Assembly: GCA_964500525.1 (NCBI GenBank)
Contig: CAZCOE010000025.1
Coordinates: 1 to 22,868, forward strand
Origin: RGIG7378 sp964500525
GTDB lineage: Bacteria; Bacillota; Clostridia; RGIG7378
DNA length: 22,868 nt
Direction: 5' to 3'
The stretch's first letter is position 1; each line of letters begins with the position of its first letter. The notes beneath the pieces are model-generated. The model saw only the letters and a list, made by a program, of their open reading frames with translations, did no database searches and was not told where the DNA came from. This document shows positions 1 through 7,440 of the stretch, one piece after another. The position numbers were made by a program, and so were the translations under genes.

Positions 1-1
1 T

Positions 2-943
2 TTGACAGATACATATTATGCAGTAACCAATGCCCAGGGAGATATAGTAGCTTTGGTAAACGGCAGCGGAACGGTGGTTGTAAGCTATACCTACGATGCA
101 TGGGGTAAGCTAAAGACCATGACCGGCTCTCTGGCCAGTACAGTAGGTAAATACAACCCAATACGTTATAGGGGCTATGTCTACGATACAGAGACGCAGC
201 TCTACTACCTGAACAGCAGATACTACGATCAGGATATGGGTCGGTTCATTAATGCGGACTCGCAGTTGAATCAAAAAGATGGCATACTGGGAATTAATAT
301 GTTCGCATATTGCAACAACAATCCCATTATGTACTCTGATTCAACTGGACATTCTATTACATTAGCTTGTATTATTTTTGGTGCAGTAATTGGTGCTGTA
401 GTAGGGGGCTGTGTAGGAGCATATGTTTCCAAAGAGCAAACAGGTAAGGTTAATGGTTGGGCAGTTGCGTTTGGTGTTGTCTGCGGTGGAACATTAGGAG
501 GACTAGTTGGTTGGGGCATTGGAGCCGCTATTACTTCGATTGGTGCTGCAGGTACAGGTGGTGCCGCAACAGCCACCGCACCAGTTGTACAACAAGTCGC
601 GGAAAAAGCATCAACGGCATTACAAACATATTACCCGCCAAATGATGGCTTTTCAGGTGCAGTTCAAAAAATAACACTTGAAGCAGGAACATTGATACAA
701 CGTACTGGAGAATTATTTGGTAGATATATTGCTCCTGCAGGAACCCCAACGCAAATGCTGTCATTGCCTTATGATAAAATAGGGCAACCGACTACAATCT
801 TGCAGGTTCAGAAGTCAGTCGAAGTTTTAGCTGGACGTGTAGCTCCTTGGTTTGGACAAGTTGGCGGTGGTATTCAGTACCAACTCGGAACTTCTCTAGA
901 CCAATTGATTAGAGAAGGTTACATTAAAATCTTTGGGGGTTAA
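2..943 (+). CDS. RHS-repeat polymorphic toxin, C-terminal part, with TNT-like NAD-glycohydrolase tip (5' end outside window)
   Basis: This is the 3' end of a large RHS/YD-repeat protein; the frame is open at the window edge, so the TTG at 2 is not a real start. Residues 1-115 are the typical RHS core end, including the block ending MGRFINADS and the FAYCNNNPIMYSD motif just before the toxin junction. Residues about 118-205 are a Gly/Ala-rich hydrophobic stretch, a likely membrane-interacting pre-toxin region. Residues 211-313 match the tuberculosis necrotizing toxin fold: YPPNDGF (211-217), GRYIAPAG (240-247) and APWFGQVGGGIQY (281-293). TNT enzymes hydrolyse NAD+; the Gln of the FGQxGGG motif is present, so the domain looks intact. 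It is a contact-dependent or secreted antibacterial toxin by family inference. A probable immunity gene starts 2 bp after the stop. The NAD+ target is a confident family call; the delivery route is not visible here. Confidence 0.88.
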   Translation: MTDTYYAVTNAQGDIVALVNGSGTVVVSYTYDAWGKLKTMTGSLASTVGKYNPIRYRGYVYDTETQLYYLNSRYYDQDMGRFINADSQLNQKDGILGINMFAYCNNNPIMYSDSTGHSITLACIIFGAVIGAVVGGCVGAYVSKEQTGKVNGWAVAFGVVCGGTLGGLVGWGIGAAITSIGAAGTGGAATATAPVVQQVAEKASTALQTYYPPNDGFSGAVQKITLEAGTLIQRTGELFGRYIAPAGTPTQMLSLPYDKIGQPTTILQVQKSVEVLAGRVAPWFGQVGGGIQYQLGTSLDQLIREGYIKIFGG

Positions 944-945
944 TT

Positions 946-1173
946 ATGACAAGAGACGACTTTTTTGAGCTCCTAAAAAAACATAGAATTAACGAAGATC
1001 TTGTAGTATTTGATGACGCAATAAAAGAGGGTTATTGTATAAAAAAAAATTATTTTAGGTGGGAAGTCTTTTATCGAGAAAGAGGAAAAGAATATGACTG
1101 TGTAGGTTTTCCTTCTGAGAGTAATGCTTTACAATACTTATTTGATAAGCTTTACAACATATACGTCAAATAA
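946..1173 (+). CDS. Probable immunity protein for the TNT-like toxin (75 aa)
   Basis: Small acidic cytoplasmic protein with no signal peptide or membrane segment. The ATG lies 2 bp after the stop of the TNT-tipped RHS gene, so the two should be translationally coupled. Position immediately after a polymorphic toxin, small size and a compact charged sequence with aromatic residues (WEVFYRERGKEYD, residues about 39-51) fit an immunity protein that blocks the toxin in the producer. I do not recognise a named Imm family. The function is inferred from context; the coding call rests on the tight spacing and the intact frame. Confidence 0.72.
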   Translation: MTRDDFFELLKKHRINEDLVVFDDAIKEGYCIKKNYFRWEVFYRERGKEYDCVGFPSESNALQYLFDKLYNIYVK

Positions 1174-1464
1174 AAAGGCACTATCACATCAAGCATCGCC
1201 TTTTGGAGACAAAAGCGGTTTGTTGAGATAATCCCAACTTTATAATGTTTTCAGAATGTTCCTGACGAGTGCTGTGGTATCACAACGTCGATGCTTGCGG
1301 GAGCAAAACAACCACGTTCGCCGTATTCATTTTTTGGACTCACCGTTTACATAATTGCCTCTTCGTAAGGAAATAGTTGGATGGTTTTTTATTCACTGAC
1401 TGTTACCCTCATTGCAAGGGAGGCAATTATGCATAATTGGCGGCTATACACTATGTAAGCAGCA
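1174..1464. other. Intergenic stretch between RHS cassettes, no gene seen
   Basis: About 290 bp without a convincing reading frame. It begins with a weak hairpin just after the immunity gene stop (AAAAGGC at 1173-1179 facing GCCTTTT at 1198-1204, 18-nt loop), which could act as a poor terminator. It also contains a 12-bp perfect inverted repeat, listed separately. The last bases before 1465 read in frame into the partial RHS repeat, so the stretch probably contains decayed RHS or linker sequence. Confidence 0.5.
1350..1431. repeat. 12-bp inverted repeat flanking a 58-bp stretch
   Basis: CATAATTGCCTC at 1350-1361 is perfectly complementary to GAGGCAATTATG at 1420-1431. The 58 bp between them hold no gene. 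The arms could be the ends of a very small inserted element or a long-range hairpin. It lies just upstream of the partial RHS repeat at 1465. No target duplication was identified beside the arms. Confidence 0.45.
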
Positions 1465-1511
1465 GTTTGACAGAAACATATTATGCAGTAACCAATGCCC
1501 AGGGAGATATA
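1465..1511 (+). repeat. Partial direct copy of RHS core (copy of 1-47)
   Basis: The 47 bases match window bases 1-47 with one mismatch (a for t near the ninth base). They encode the RHS core segment SLTETYYAVTNAQGD in an open frame. The match stops abruptly at 1512, where unrelated sequence begins. This marks the start of a displaced RHS C-terminal cassette whose core is truncated. Confidence 0.8.
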
Positions 1512-1637
1512 GCCGATCGGGTCCCCGGAAATGCTTGCTTTTTTGGGGAGAGGAGGAACGACGGAGAGAGTGATGCAATAGCGAAGAAGCAAAAACTATA
1601 GTCGCTGTTGCGAACAAAACCGCAGTCCGCGACGACG
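1512..1637. other. Foreign 126-bp segment replacing RHS core sequence
   Basis: This purine-rich segment sits exactly between two blocks that match RHS core (1465-1511 and 1638-1716) and replaces the roughly 135 bp found at 48-182 in the intact copy. It breaks the reading frame: the upstream RHS frame ends at a TAG near 1600, while the downstream RHS frame has a TGA at 1571-1573. Base composition (GGGGAGAGGAGG, GACGGAGAGAGTG) is unlike the flanking RHS DNA. It may be a short interspersed element of this genome; I could not compare it with other loci. Confidence 0.5.
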
Positions 1638-1716
1638 ACGATACAGAGACACAGCTATACTACCTGAACAGCAGATACTACAACCCGGACATGGGTCGGT
1701 TCATTAATGCGGACTC
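1638..1716 (+). repeat. Direct copy of RHS core end (copy of 183-261)
   Basis: About 77 bases match 183-261 with six mismatches and encode the same RHS signature (DTETQLYYLNSRYY then MGRFINADS). The two copies lie 1455 bp apart, a multiple of three, and are in the same frame relative to their toxins. A crossover between them would therefore fuse the upstream RHS core directly to the second toxin tip. Confidence 0.82.
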
Positions 1717-2851
1717 ATATGCGAGCACGGGAGGTGAACTCCTAGGCTCTAACATGTTTGCATACTGTGGAAATAATCCGGTGAATATGAGCGATCCGAC
1801 GGGTAATTGGCCAAGTTGGGCAACTATTGCATTGGGTGCTGTTGCCGCAGTCGCAGCAGTTGTGGTTACAGCAGTGACACTTGGCGCTGCCGCGCCCGCC
1901 GCTGCGTGTACGTTAACAACAGTAGGAATGTCTATAGGTGCGAGCTATGCAGTAGCAAGTACTGCTGCTACAGTTGCAGTTGTTGCTACAACAGTTGCGG
2001 CGGTAGCATATGCTGGAGATATAGCATATTCGGCGGTTACTGGAGACAGTTTGCTATTAGACACAGTATTCCAAGGCAATACGGATGCCTATAATACCGG
2101 GTTAGCGATAACAAGTATTTCCACAGCAGGAATGCTTGAAATGGCAGCACAAAGTCCGGGAGTGTGCTTTGTGGCCGGGACACCTGTACTTGCAGTGTGT
2201 GGATATATCGCCATTGAAGAAATCAAGGCTGGCGATATGGTTTGGGCGGAAAATCCAGAAACAGGCGAAAAAGAACTTAAAGAAGTCATTCAAACCTTTG
2301 TCAACGAAACGACAGAACTGATTTATGTTCAAGTGGGTAGTGAGGAAATTGTCACTACACCGGAGCATCCTTTCTATTCGCCGGAAAAAGGTTGGATTGC
2401 AGCTTGCAAATTACATGCTGGCGATTTCCTCGTTTTGCAAATCGGCAAGTATGTTACAGTAGAAAAAATCCAACACAAAATTCTTGAAGCACCAATTACA
2501 GTTTATAACTTTGAGGTTGCAGATTTCCACACTTATTACGTTGGAAAGAGCGCTGTGCTCGTACACAATACCTGCGGTGGGAATTATTCGTCAAGAGGAG
2601 TTGGTGGAAAAGGATGGGTCGGTGATAAAACGTGGCGAGAAAATGTATCGACCGTTGGTAATGGAGGTACAATTACTTCCTTAAATGGAGGGGTGCCAAC
2701 TAAAGCTCAAGCAATACAACTAATTAATCAATCCGGTGGAACACCTATTAGAATAGAGAGCGCTCATACATTCCCGAATCCACATATCTATACACACACT
2801 AATTATATAACAAGTTCTGGAGTTAAAGGAACAATTAAAATATATGAGTAG
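1691..2851 (+). CDS. Displaced RHS tip with HINT autoprotease domain and unrecognised C-terminal toxin (orphan cassette)
   Basis: An RHS C-terminal module without its core. The first in-frame ATG is 1691; RHS-like codons continue upstream to about 1638, and no ribosome binding site is evident, so it is probably a silent cassette. Residues 1-38 are the end of the RHS core (MGRFINADS, FAYCGNNPVNMSDPTG). Residues 43-155 are Ala/Val-rich and hydrophobic. Residues 157-295 are a HINT (intein/hedgehog-like) domain: the catalytic Cys159 in GVCFVAGTPVL, TTPEHPF at 222-228, and the closing VLVHNTC with His292-Asn293 before Cys295. It should release the tip by self-cleavage. Residues 296-386 are a short toxin domain with the His-rich stretch HTFPNPHIYTHTNY (359-372). 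I cannot assign its family; a small RNase fold is possible but unproven. The next gene is its likely immunity gene. Confidence 0.75.
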   Translation: MGRFINADSYASTGGELLGSNMFAYCGNNPVNMSDPTGNWPSWATIALGAVAAVAAVVVTAVTLGAAAPAAACTLTTVGMSIGASYAVASTAATVAVVATTVAAVAYAGDIAYSAVTGDSLLLDTVFQGNTDAYNTGLAITSISTAGMLEMAAQSPGVCFVAGTPVLAVCGYIAIEEIKAGDMVWAENPETGEKELKEVIQTFVNETTELIYVQVGSEEIVTTPEHPFYSPEKGWIAACKLHAGDFLVLQIGKYVTVEKIQHKILEAPITVYNFEVADFHTYYVGKSAVLVHNTCGGNYSSRGVGGKGWVGDKTWRENVSTVGNGGTITSLNGGVPTKAQAIQLINQSGGTPIRIESAHTFPNPHIYTHTNYITSSGVKGTIKIYE

Positions 2852-2860
2852 GAGAGAAGG

Positions 2861-3337
2861 ATGACCATATTAGATTCAATAAAATCAGATGCATTGCGTA
2901 GCGAATACGTAAAAAAATTCGTCAACACATCTTCGCAATATTACAAAGAGAATATAGAACGAAAAACAATTTTTAGTGATGGGTTATGTTATACGGGCTA
3001 TCTTTGGGATTGCCTATTAAAACCAAGTATCATTTCAGAAAATAAAGCGGATCAATTTCTACAAGAAAAACGAAGAATATATATTATGTGGGATATACAT
3101 TCATGTGAAAGAATTTTGATCCCAGACTATTGGAAATTTCCCAAAACAAAGATACTTTGCGTAGATGCTTGGCAGGAGTCTTATAAGCAAAAACTTCCCG
3201 AAGATGTATATGTGTTTGATGACACATTTAGTTGGAGCATTATTTTTACGCATGAATCTGATGAAAACGAGGAGCGGTATTGTTTGTTTATTGATAAGCA
3301 TTTCAGAAATATACCTGACAAGTCTGTGTTTGGGTGA
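2861..3337 (+). CDS. Probable immunity protein for the second RHS toxin (158 aa)
   Basis: Starts 9 bp after the stop of the HINT-toxin cassette with a strong site (GGAGAGAAGG) overlapping that gap. The protein is soluble, aromatic-rich and acidic, with no signal peptide. Its centre (IYIMWDIHSCERILIPDYW, about residues 67-85) and end (WSIIFTHESDENEERYCLFI) have the beta-rich look of many small immunity proteins. I do not recognise the family. Function is inferred from position after a polymorphic toxin. Unlike the toxin fragment it has its own good start signals, so it may be expressed and protect against toxins of sister cells even if the cassette is silent. Confidence 0.7.
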   Translation: MTILDSIKSDALRSEYVKKFVNTSSQYYKENIERKTIFSDGLCYTGYLWDCLLKPSIISENKADQFLQEKRRIYIMWDIHSCERILIPDYWKFPKTKILCVDAWQESYKQKLPEDVYVFDDTFSWSIIFTHESDENEERYCLFIDKHFRNIPDKSVFG

Positions 3338-3420
3338 CCAAACGTGATGTTTGCTGGTATACAGCGAGTGCAATCAGGGCATGTAATCATTTTGTGAGCG
3401 ATTAATCTGAGGTTTGCATT

Positions 3421-3591
3421 TTGCCTTTAAGTGAGGAAACAGTTTATGGTATAACAACCTTTTTTGGAATAGCGCCTCCAACGCCATCATTCGAAGCTCA
3501 TGTTGAATGGAGACAAACAGGATCTAGTGATTTTCAATTTAATATTTTTGATGTTATGCAAGACATTTATGCTGGAATAATGGAGTGGTAG
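3421..3591 (+). CDS. Small protein or C-terminal gene fragment (56 aa)
   Basis: A frame with protein-like composition (LSEETVYGITTFFGIAPP, then HVEWRQTGSSDFQF and DVMQDIYAGIMEW) runs to the TAG at 3589-3591. A TTG at 3421 preceded by GAGG at 3409-3412 (8-nt spacing) could start a 56-residue protein. The frame is open only back to 3406, so it may instead be the tail of a deleted gene. The next gene starts 9 bp later, suggesting they were one operon. Family unknown; it could be another immunity-type protein or its remnant. Confidence 0.42.
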   Translation: MPLSEETVYGITTFFGIAPPTPSFEAHVEWRQTGSSDFQFNIFDVMQDIYAGIMEW

Positions 3592-3600
3592 GTACAATTC

Positions 3601-4506
3601 ATGCGCAAGTATTTTGTTTTAATTATATGTGTTATATCGCTGTTTCTTCTGCCTGAGGGATTAGATGCGTGTGCTCTAACAACATATGGATTTGAGACAA
3701 CAGATTTATCGGAAGAATCTAAGAATCAAATATGGGAGAATATAGAATTCAAGAAATCGGTTGATTCAATGTCTTTAGACAGTATCAGATTGCCAATTGT
3801 TAGTTTTGATGTATCTAAGAATGGTATGATTCTTTTGGGCCTTGAGGGAAATAAAGTTGCAATTGTAGACGAAAGTAAGGTCTTGGCTTTTTTCGAGTTT
3901 TCCATTAACGGCTCATTTTATGTACAATGGCATGATAACAATATTCTATTGTTGCTGGTAAGAGGTTCTATCATTGTTGAAATTTCGACAAATGGATAGT
4001 TGATTAATATGATAAAAGCTGATACCAGAAGTACACAGAATAATACTTTATGGAATCAAATTTATAGAAAAAAACAAGTGGATATTGGAGAGTCTTCTTA
4101 CTGTGTTAAGAACAACATGGGAATATTGAACTTTTTTTTGTCCACTTCCTCACTATTGATTAAATCTGACTCAACCGGAAGTGAGAAAGTAATATATGAT
4201 GTCAGAGGTGTACAGTCATCGAAAACGATTACTATACTTATTATTGTTATCGCTCTTTTTGCGGTAGTTGTCTTTGAACTCGTAAGATTGTGCAGGACAC
4301 AAAGTTGCGGTCATATTGAGGGAATGACAACCTATGAGGACAAGTATGTGGAGATTTCAGACAACGAGATGCTGATTCCCACTGAGGTTCGGACCAAAGA
4401 TAAAAGGAACGCAGTTGATATCTACATAGAAAGAGTAGACGACGAACGGAAGGTTGTCGATTCCGAATTGATTGGAGAGGCCGAAAAGGATAAAGGTGAG
4501 TCTTAG
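3601..4506 (+). pseudogene. Secreted/membrane protein gene interrupted by an in-frame amber codon
   Basis: Two frames, 3601-3999 and 4000-4506, lie in the same register and are separated only by TAG at 3997-3999. Read through, they give one coherent protein of about 301 residues. It has an N-terminal signal peptide (MRKYFVLIICVISLFLLP), an extracytoplasmic part with repeated short hydrophobic strands (LPIVSFDVSKNGMILLGL, FYVQWHDNNILLLLV) resembling a beta-propeller-like fragment, one membrane segment around ITILIIVIALFAVVVFELV (about residues 212-230), and a charged cytoplasmic tail. The residue before Leu-Ile is probably Glu in intact relatives (GAG to TAG would be one change); this is inference. 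No ribosome binding site is clear for the second half. I do not recognise the family. Confidence 0.62.
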
Positions 4507-4547
4507 CCTATTGCCCCGGTCTATGGTAACCACGGACCAATGATTGA

Positions 4548-4676
4548 TCACTGGAACATGGTGGAGTTACTTCACGTGACCATTCTCAAGCAGACATTGA
4601 TAGAGGTTATTGGTATTTAGGAGTGTCATCTTTAGTAGGGCCAGTTGGCTATTTGTTTTTACTTGGTGAATACTAA
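4548..4676 (+). pseudogene. Possible coding remnant (about 42 aa)
   Basis: A short frame without a start reads SLEHGGVTSRDHSQADIDRG and then YWYLGVSSLVGPVGYLFLLGEY to a TAA at 4674-4676. The composition, with a hydrophobic end, is protein-like, but no initiation site is present. It is probably the tail of a decayed gene at the edge of the RHS region. Evidence is composition only. Confidence 0.25.
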
Positions 4677-4850
4677 TAGGTAAGTGAAGAGTTAATAGTG
4701 ACAAGTTTCGTTTCGTGAACAGCTGAAAAGTTGAGGTGGCTATGATCCCATGGTCTTTTGGCGAAGCAGGGCTTCGCAGTGAAAAGTGAAGCACTTCGTG
4801 CAATGATATCCGTTCCCCACGGTCACGGATGAAATACCTTCGGTATGAAG
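4676..4850 (-). repeat. Interspersed repeat (copy D, diverged, inverted) with small hairpins
   Basis: Read on the minus strand, 4758-4745 gives AAAAGACCATGGGATC and 4703-4680 gives a sequence ending in ACTCTTCACTTAC, matching the layout of the repeat at 18124-18238. Around it are small hairpins: GCGAAG/CTTCGC (4761-4766 with 4772-4777), AAGTG/CACTT (4785-4796) and ATACC/GGTAT (4834-4846). It lies between the RHS region and spmB, so it may also end spmAB transcription weakly. Confidence 0.5.
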
Positions 4851-4870
4851 CGGATCAATTTCTTAAGTCA

Positions 4871-5377
4871 TCACAACATAAGCAGTACAACCACACTGGA
4901 GACTATGATGGGAATTATGGCATAGCCCAGTTTTTTTATGCCCGCCGAGCCCAGGTATACCGATATGACATACATAACCGTATCTCCGCAGCCCAGCAAA
5001 ATGGCTGTCTGAATTCCTACCAGTGAATCGGGCCCAACCCGCTTCATAATGTCCGCAGCCAGAGTGGCAGATGCAGAGCCGGAAATTGGCTTAATTACAG
5101 CCAGAGGAATCAGTTCCGGAGATAGCCCCAGAGATTTGGCCAAGGGCGTCAGGGCGTTGCTGATCCATTGGGCCGCACCGCCTGCCCTGAACACAGTTAC
5201 GGCAGTTACCAACCCAATCATAACAGGCAGCAGCCGCACCAGAGAGGGAAGCCCCTGGCGAACCCCGTCCACAAAGGCGTCAAACAGGTTCACACCCCGG
5301 AAATAGGCTACAACCAGGATAAGCAGAACAATAACCGGCAGGGCATAGACGCCTATGGTTTCGGTAATGCTCATCAT
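4871..5377 (-). CDS. spmB: Spore maturation protein B
   Basis: SpmB, a polytopic membrane protein that with SpmA is needed for full dehydration of the spore core; the transported molecule is not settled. At 168 aa it is close to the usual length (about 175). At least four hydrophobic segments are visible, starting with VYALPVIVLLILVVAYF (about 9-25). The middle carries the nucleoside-recognition/gate-type signature KPISGSASATLAAD and the conserved LLGCGDTVMYV near residues 129-139. The start at 5377 is chosen because ATG overlaps the TGA of spmA (ATGA), giving translational coupling; an upstream extension of the frame to 5503 only overlaps spmA in another frame. Both subunits are adjacent and in the standard order. 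Confidence 0.93.
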   Translation of the reverse strand: MMSITETIGVYALPVIVLLILVVAYFRGVNLFDAFVDGVRQGLPSLVRLLPVMIGLVTAVTVFRAGGAAQWISNALTPLAKSLGLSPELIPLAVIKPISGSASATLAADIMKRVGPDSLVGIQTAILLGCGDTVMYVISVYLGSAGIKKLGYAIIPIIVSSVVVLLML

Positions 5378-6009
5378 GTGGTGATTCTCCCGGATGCAGG
5401 GACAGGCCTTCTCCTTTTGTGCCAGAGTGGCCAGCCGCTCACATTCCTGCAAATTACGCAGGTGACAATACCTGCTGCCAGGGAAACAATCTGGGCCAGC
5501 CAAATTTGAGGCAGCACCGAGGATGCTACAGCAGCACCAGCACTTTGCCGAATGGATAGAACCATAGTGGGCACCAGCTGCAGCCCGGCCACATTGAGCA
5601 GGAGGAACATTATCATATTGTGGGATGCGGCATCACCGGTGCCTTCCTGTATCTGCAGCTCCTTAATGGCCCGTATTCCCAAAGGGGTGGCCGCATTGCC
5701 TACGCCCAGCAGGTTGGCAGCAATATTCATGGACATAGCCTGCACTGCATCACTGTCCTTGGGAAGGTTGGGCATCAACAGGCGAATCAGGGGCCACATC
5801 AGTCTGCTTAGCCATTTCATAATGCCGGCCCGGGAGGCAACTTCTACCAGCCCGCTCCAGAGACAAAACATGCCTGCTAATCCCAGCGTTATCTGGACGC
5901 CATCTCCTGCTCCCCTGATGATAGCCTCAGAGACGGCTTCGCCCTGGCCGGTTGCCATGCCAAATATGGCTCCCGACAGCAGCAGGAACAACCACACAAA
6001 GTCTATCAA
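5374..6009 (-). CDS. spmA: Spore maturation protein A
   Basis: SpmA, partner of SpmB in spore core dehydration. 211 aa against about 196 in Bacillus subtilis. Membrane segments near both ends; the family signature MNIAANLLGVGNAATPLGI (about residues 93-111) and the C-terminal region LLLNVAGLQLVPTMVLSIR are clear. The start is a TTG at 6009-6007 with GGAGGA about 6 nt upstream; no ATG fits as well. The tail after about residue 190 (WPLWHKRRRPVPASGRITT) is a charged extension that runs into the spmB start. The upstream kinase-like gene ends 50 bp away on the same strand, so shared transcription is possible although functions look unrelated. Confidence 0.93.
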   Translation of the reverse strand: MIDFVWLFLLLSGAIFGMATGQGEAVSEAIIRGAGDGVQITLGLAGMFCLWSGLVEVASRAGIMKWLSRLMWPLIRLLMPNLPKDSDAVQAMSMNIAANLLGVGNAATPLGIRAIKELQIQEGTGDAASHNMIMFLLLNVAGLQLVPTMVLSIRQSAGAAVASSVLPQIWLAQIVSLAAGIVTCVICRNVSGWPLWHKRRRPVPASGRITT

Positions 6010-6059
6010 AGTATTCCTCCGGTTGTGTCTATGGGAAAGTGTATGAGATTGTACAGGGA

Positions 6060-6875
6060 TTAATGCAAATGAGGCTGCCTCAGGCAGATAGTTGTGACCA
6101 CCCTGTCCAGGATATAGGACCTGTCTCTGGCAGGATAGTAGGCGAGGAGAGGCTCTGCTACCTCCTGCAAATACTGTTTTGTAAATGTGGGGAGGCAGAG
6201 TTGCTTGCCAAACCGGGCTCTCATGTTATTGACCTGTCGATTGAAGGTTGTATTAAAAGGCCTTGCCACCTGTGCTTTAATGAGGGAGCGGGGCTCTATT
6301 TCCATAGGGCAATATTTTGTGTTGGAAAGCAAGGCAGCACCTTGGTCGAAAATGGGACAATAGTCAAAGCCTGTATCCCGGGCCAGCACGGCAATATTGT
6401 TCAGGTGGCGGTCATCGTTTATTACCAGACTGTCTATCTCGAACAGCAAGGTGAGATATTGGGGAAATAGGCCTAGTCCGGTAATATCTGCTGCAGCCTC
6501 TGCTAAATAGAGCATTCTCTGTTTGTCGCTGGAGATGCTGGATAGTTTGCCGGACAGGGATCTGCCGAGAAACAGCTTAAACAACTGGCTGATGGTTATA
6601 ATGGACGTATTAGGCGGCAGAAAGTCCGGGCTGCTGCAGGCAGTCCTCCGGCGGCCATGGACTATGACCTCTTCCATGGTGTACCTGACAAAGGTAAAGG
6701 GAGTATCCCTCTCTATATTGCTGTGTTCCAGGAGCAGACTTGTAAAAACCTCTGCCAATGCCTCATACCCAAATTGGTCAACCTTGTACCATTTGCCATT
6801 GTCCAGCCACTTTTCCTGATTGCCCCGGGAGGAGGTTTCTGCAATCTTCTTGTTGGAGATGAGAGTTATTGACAT
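6060..6875 (-). CDS. HipA/CtkA-like protein kinase, probable effector of a two-gene toxin-type module
   Basis: A single-domain kinase of the HipA/CtkA superfamily, 271 aa. Seen in sequence: a probable ATP-binding Lys31 in GKWYKVDQFG, the catalytic-loop motif NDDRHLNN at 153-160 (Asp155, with Asn160 for metal), and FDQGAAL with Asp177 as the DFG equivalent. Full-length HipA has an extra N-terminal subdomain that is absent here, making it more like compact CtkA or HipT-type kinases. The start at 6875 is chosen for GGAGG 6 nt upstream; it lies inside the end of the upstream gene, overlapping it by 10 bp, so the two are co-translated. Related kinases phosphorylate Ser/Thr, for example on aminoacyl-tRNA synthetases; the substrate here is unknown. 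It could also be a regulatory kinase and not a toxin. Confidence 0.72.
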   Translation of the reverse strand: MSITLISNKKIAETSSRGNQEKWLDNGKWYKVDQFGYEALAEVFTSLLLEHSNIERDTPFTFVRYTMEEVIVHGRRRTACSSPDFLPPNTSIITISQLFKLFLGRSLSGKLSSISSDKQRMLYLAEAAADITGLGLFPQYLTLLFEIDSLVINDDRHLNNIAVLARDTGFDYCPIFDQGAALLSNTKYCPMEIEPRSLIKAQVARPFNTTFNRQVNNMRARFGKQLCLPTFTKQYLQEVAEPLLAYYPARDRSYILDRVVTTICLRQPHLH

Positions 6876-7423
6876 GGCTTGCCTCCGGGAAATTCCTGAA
6901 CTTCCAGCCAATGTTGGTCTTCTGCCATACGGCCCTTGGTCTCCCGGATAATTTCCAGAGCATCGTATTGGCCTATTCCCAGAAAATCCAGATACTCACG
7001 AATACCATCCCTGGATGCAGGTATGCAGCGGCTATCCAGGAAGGCAAGATAGTCTGCCCAGGAAGGAGAGAAGTTGTTGCCAAAGGCAGTGTACAGGTAG
7101 TGGGATACCAGGTTCTCAACGAAGACAGATTGGCTGGTGTAGTCTGCAATAATCCTGGAGCAGAGAGTTTGGCTTCTATAGTAGGAGAGGAGCACCAGGT
7201 CATGACCTAATTCAGATGCTCTATGGAAAAACTGTTCAAAAGTTGGAGAAGGGGCAATAGTAATACAGGATCCGTCGAAGGAGAGGAGTACCTGGCGGCT
7301 ATCCGGTGAAAGTCCCAGCCTGTTAATCCAATCGGTGGGCAGGGATAATTTGTATGAGACAGATCTGGCAGAGGCAGTTCCCCCGGCCTGATTCACAATA
7401 ATGTTTGCCATGCGCTGTTCCAT
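6866..7423 (-). CDS. AbrB-like N-terminal domain protein, probable partner and autoregulator of the HipA-like kinase (185 aa)
   Basis: First gene of the kinase operon. The N-terminal 50 residues (VSYKLSLPTDWINRLGLSP, then QVLLSFDGSCITIAP) have the pattern of a SpoVT/AbrB swapped-hairpin DNA-binding domain. The remaining 130 residues are an alpha-helical region with many aromatic residues that I do not recognise (YLAFLDSRCIPASRDGIREY; LEIIRETKGRM). The start at 7423 is chosen for AGGAGG 5 nt upstream; an in-frame ATG at 7438 lies before that site. HipA kinases normally pair with an HTH protein HipB; here an AbrB-like protein takes that place, which suggests it binds the palindrome at 7448-7466 and restrains the kinase. 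Role inferred from position. Confidence 0.65.
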   Translation of the reverse strand: MEQRMANIIVNQAGGTASARSVSYKLSLPTDWINRLGLSPDSRQVLLSFDGSCITIAPSPTFEQFFHRASELGHDLVLLSYYRSQTLCSRIIADYTSQSVFVENLVSHYLYTAFGNNFSPSWADYLAFLDSRCIPASRDGIREYLDFLGIGQYDALEIIRETKGRMAEDQHWLEVQEFPGGKPCQ

Positions 7424-7440
7424 ATGCACCTCCTGCAAAT

